This document shows positions 62,111 through 64,000 of a DNA stretch of 64,000 nucleotides, in pieces; position 1 is the stretch's first letter, and the number at the start of each line of letters is the position of its first letter. A program made the position numbers and the translations under genes. The stretch spans positions 4,486-68,485 of the forward strand of contig JBGAOK010000005.1 in NCBI GenBank assembly GCA_044221805.1. Direction: 5' to 3'. This DNA comes from Meridianimarinicoccus sp044221805 (GTDB lineage Bacteria > Pseudomonadota > Alphaproteobacteria > Rhodobacterales > Rhodobacteraceae). The notes beneath the pieces are model-generated. The model was not told the origin of the DNA. It did no database searches and saw only the letters and a list, made by a program, of their open reading frames with translations.

Positions 62111-62262
62111 CTGCGGGGGCTCCTGTGATCACGGTGCCGCGATGAGGCGCGCCTTGAGCAGGTCTATGTTGGCGCGGCCATACATCTGCCTTTTCAGGGT
62201 TTTCAGGCGGTTGATCTGGCCTTCGGTCTGTCTGTTCGACCAGGGTTCCCGTAGCGGTGATC

Positions 62263-62297
62263 GGGGACCGTGGCGCCGGTGGCGCCGCGCAAGCCCC
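62263..62297 (-). repeat. 35-bp repeat, copy A (inside the transposase, open frame kept)
   Basis: On the minus strand this reads GGGGCTTGCGCGGCGCCACC then GGCGCCACGGTCCCC. It matches copy B (63018-63052, plus strand) at 33 of 35 positions. It has GGGG/CCCC ends and two GGCGCC palindromes, and it interrupts a conserved transposase segment without breaking the frame. Confidence 0.8.
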
Positions 62298-63017
62298 GTG
62301 AACGCGACGGCCGCCCGGTCGCTCCGCAGGCCGCGGGCGAAGGACGCGATCAGGCTGTCTTCGGCCGCGTCCAGCCAGGCGGCCAGCGCGGTCTCGCGGG
62401 CGTTGTGCACCATGTCCGTGAACCGCTCGGTCAGTTTGCGGGCCGCGGCCAGCGCCGGGATCGCCGCCTCGATGCGGGCGACCAGGACCGCGTCCGCCTT
62501 GCTCAGATGATCCCGGCCCAGGGTCATGAGGCGGGCGATCCTGCGGGCGGGCGGGGACTTGCCCGGTCCTGACGGCATCGCCTGCGCGGCGCGGCGCTGG
62601 CGGGTGGCCCATTCGCCGACGACCCGGAGACTGCCGCGGAACCCGTCCGCGCGCAGCCGGCGCCAGAGCTCGGCGCCGTTCCGGCAACCACCGGCCCAGT
62701 CCCGTTCCAGCCGCGGCAGCCAGGGGGTCAGGCTGCTTTCGCGGATGCGGAAGACATCTTCGCGCTCGCCGCGCAGGATCTGGCGGACGAGCTTCCGGCT
62801 GAGACCCGTCATTCGAACGATCCGCTTGATGGGCAAGCCTTCGCCTGCCATGCGCCTGACCATCGCGTTCGTCTCCTGTCGACGCCGGAAGCCATTGTAT
62901 TGCAGCCTTTCCGCGGCCATCAGCAGTCTCGGGTCGAGCGTCTGAGCCCCGATCGCCTTGCGGAGAACGGGCATGCTTCGCTGCACGGCGGCCAGGAAGG
63001 CCGCACTGGCATGCTCC

Positions 63018-63052
63018 GGGGCTTACGCGGCGCCACTGGCGCCACGGTCCCC
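63018..63052 (+). repeat. 35-bp repeat, copy B (inside the transposase, introduces a stop)
   Basis: On the plus strand this reads GGGGCTTACGCGGCGCCACT then GGCGCCACGGTCCCC. The G-to-A difference from copy A at position 8 creates the TAA stop on the transposase strand. It is in the opposite orientation to copy A. Confidence 0.8.
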
Positions 63053-63823
63053 TGTGCATTCGAGGAGGTGCCAGCGGTCGGCGACCTGCACCGCGTGCGG
63101 CAGGGCGCGCGCGACGGCGCCACCGTACCCGCCATTGCGATCGCGGGCGACCACCTCGATGCCGGGACGCGCCCGCAGCCAGGCCTCCACCGTGGCGGGT
63201 TCCCGATCCGGCAGCAGGTCGATCACTTGGCGCCGCTCCAGATCGCAGATCAGCGTCCCATAGCGCTGCCCCTTGCGCCATGCCCAGTCATCGATGCCGA
63301 TGACGCGCGGCGGCGCAGATCCGGCCCGATCGCCGTCAGCCCGCAGGCTGCGCAGGAAGGTATCCTTGCTGACGGGCAGCAGAAGTCGCCCGGCGAGCGC
63401 CTGTGCCGGGCGACCACCGAGCGCAAGGCCGAGGTGCCGGACCAGTCCTTGAAGACGCGCTGTGCGTCGTGCGTAAGGCCCAGCAAAGGCGGGCGAAAAC
63501 CGTTCGGCAAAGATCCTGGCCGGACAGTGCGCCACGCGGCATCGAAAGCGGCGAACCAGCAGGATCAACGCCACCGCCCGGCCATGCGCGGGTAGATCAG
63601 CCGGCTGGCGCCGATATCGGCTGTGGACTTGGCGCGAGATCGTGCCGCAGCGCGGACAGGCCGCCGCCGCAGCGGAAGACCGGACGTGGACCCGGATCGT
63701 ATCTCCAGCCAGCTCAACCTGGTCGGGCTTGAGACCCGCGGGCAGAAAATCCCTTCGAGCAAACCATGGCACCATCGGCAACCTCCTCAATCGTTGCCGA
63801 AATATAGCGGCCCGAACCTCAGA

Positions 63824-63860
63824 CTGCACCAAATCTGCGACAGACCCAAAATTGCACGCC
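63824..63860. repeat. Right terminal inverted repeat of the ISL3 element
   Basis: The complement begins GGCGTGCAAT and ends GGTGCAG, paired with 62074-62110. The IS21-type coding sequence begins immediately after 63860. Confidence 0.75.
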
Positions 63861-64000
63861 GAAACACACCGAAGGTGGTGGTGCCCGACAACCTGAAGTC
63901 CGCGGTGTTCAAGGCGGACCGCTTCGACCCGGGCCTGAACCGGACCTATGCCGAGATGGCCGGCCATTACGGCACCGCCATCCTGCCGGCGCGCCCCCGC
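63861..64000 (+). pseudogene. IS21-family transposase IstA fragment (5'-truncated, runs off the window)
   Basis: From the ISL3 boundary to the window end one frame reads TPKVVVPDNLKSAV, FKADRFDPGLNRTYAEMA and HYGTAILPARPR. This is the conserved catalytic-core segment of IstA transposases of IS21-type elements. The upstream part is absent because the ISL3 element abuts it. The rest of the element, including the IstB helper, would lie beyond the window. Confidence 0.85.

Larger units (their letters stand above)
62129..63775 (-). pseudogene. ISL3-family transposase with an in-frame stop and two repeat insertions
   Basis: A single frame from ATG 63775 (GAGGAGG upstream) to 62129 encodes a 548-codon ISL3 transposase. 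It shows the zinc-finger region CPRCGTISRQVHSRY, VIGIDDWAWRKGQRYGT, ARDRNGGYGGAVARA, DRWHLLE and the C-terminal EGQINRLKTLKRQMYGRA. TAA at 63023-63025 interrupts it. The stop lies inside a 35-bp repeat inserted after DRWHLLE. A second copy in opposite orientation adds about 14 residues (TGLARRHRRHGPRSP) just before LREPWSN. The first insertion must abolish full-length transposase unless read through. Confidence 0.85.
62074..63860 (-). mobile_element. ISL3-family insertion sequence, 1787 bp, with imperfect terminal inverted repeats
   Basis: The element is bounded by 37-bp imperfect terminal inverted repeats (27 of 37 identical), left GGCGCGCAATAAGG..., right (complement) GGCGTGCAATTTTG..., both ending in GGTGCAG. 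It carries one ISL3-type transposase on the minus strand. The flanks do not share an obvious 8-bp duplication: the left flank is IS5 transposase and the right flank IS21 transposase, so rearrangement has occurred after insertion. Confidence 0.82.

Overview
The window is GC-rich chromosomal or megaplasmid DNA from an alphaproteobacterium, most likely Rhodobacterales (Paracoccus/Rhodobacter-like). That placement is an inference from gene content: an HWE-family kinase, Tat-exported amidohydrolases, and IS5, ISL3, IS21 and IS110 traces. The dominant theme is catabolism of aromatic acids. A second theme is decay: at least eight genes or gene fragments carry frameshifts, stops or truncations, and the right end is a stack of insertion sequences. 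Single-base frameshifts (benE, the third amidohydrolase) could also be assembly errors.

Layout. 0-3.5 kb: a membrane protein, a class 3 aldehyde dehydrogenase, an AraC regulator, and a winged-helix regulator whose ATPase half has decayed. 3.6-6.6 kb: hydrolase, SDR, isochorismatase-like hydrolase and TetR regulator on one strand. 7.2-12.9 kb: a MarR regulator diverging from a gentisate operon (gentisate dioxygenase, DinB-type isomerase, fumarylpyruvate hydrolase, GST-type isomerase, 3-hydroxybenzoate 6-hydroxylase). 13.3-20.7 kb: a Crp/Fnr-type regulator diverging from two Tat-exported YtcJ-like amidohydrolases, a CobW-type G3E GTPase and a broken third amidohydrolase. 20.8-24.3 kb: a MASE1-PAS-HWE kinase and a lone receiver protein, divergent. 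24.4-28.4 kb: a wholly degraded polysaccharide block (ABC exporter, glycosyltransferase, methyltransferase, galE). 28.8-29.9 kb: a 24-residue membrane peptide and a YrzE-like membrane protein.

30.6-46.2 kb is a benzoate/catechol region: catB-benABCD plus a five-gene branched-chain-type ABC transporter on the plus strand, then a minus-strand operon (SCP2-like protein, alpha/beta hydrolase, Cys-rich peptide, BKACE enzyme, frameshifted benE) diverging from an intradiol dioxygenase and a BenM/CatM-like LysR regulator. Two GTAT-N6-ATAC dyads lie in that divergent promoter. No catC, pcaIJ or pcaF is present, and the BKACE enzyme could supply a CoA-transferase- and thiolase-free end to the beta-ketoadipate route.

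46.5-55.7 kb, minus strand: a MarR regulator, HSD10-like SDR, crotonase, feruloyl-CoA synthetase-like ligase, amidohydrolase, acyl-CoA dehydrogenase, aromatic-acid MFS importer and a pcaB relic. Together they fit the beta-oxidative deacetylation (Cou-type) route for hydroxycinnamates. 56.6-61.5 kb: a 1611-residue secreted-type protein with two predicted seven-bladed FG-GAP propellers, four VCBS/cadherin-like domains and an RTX tail. 61.7-64 kb: a truncated IS5-type transposase, an ISL3 element whose transposase carries two inverted copies of a 35-bp repeat (one bringing a stop codon), and a truncated IS21 transposase running off the end.
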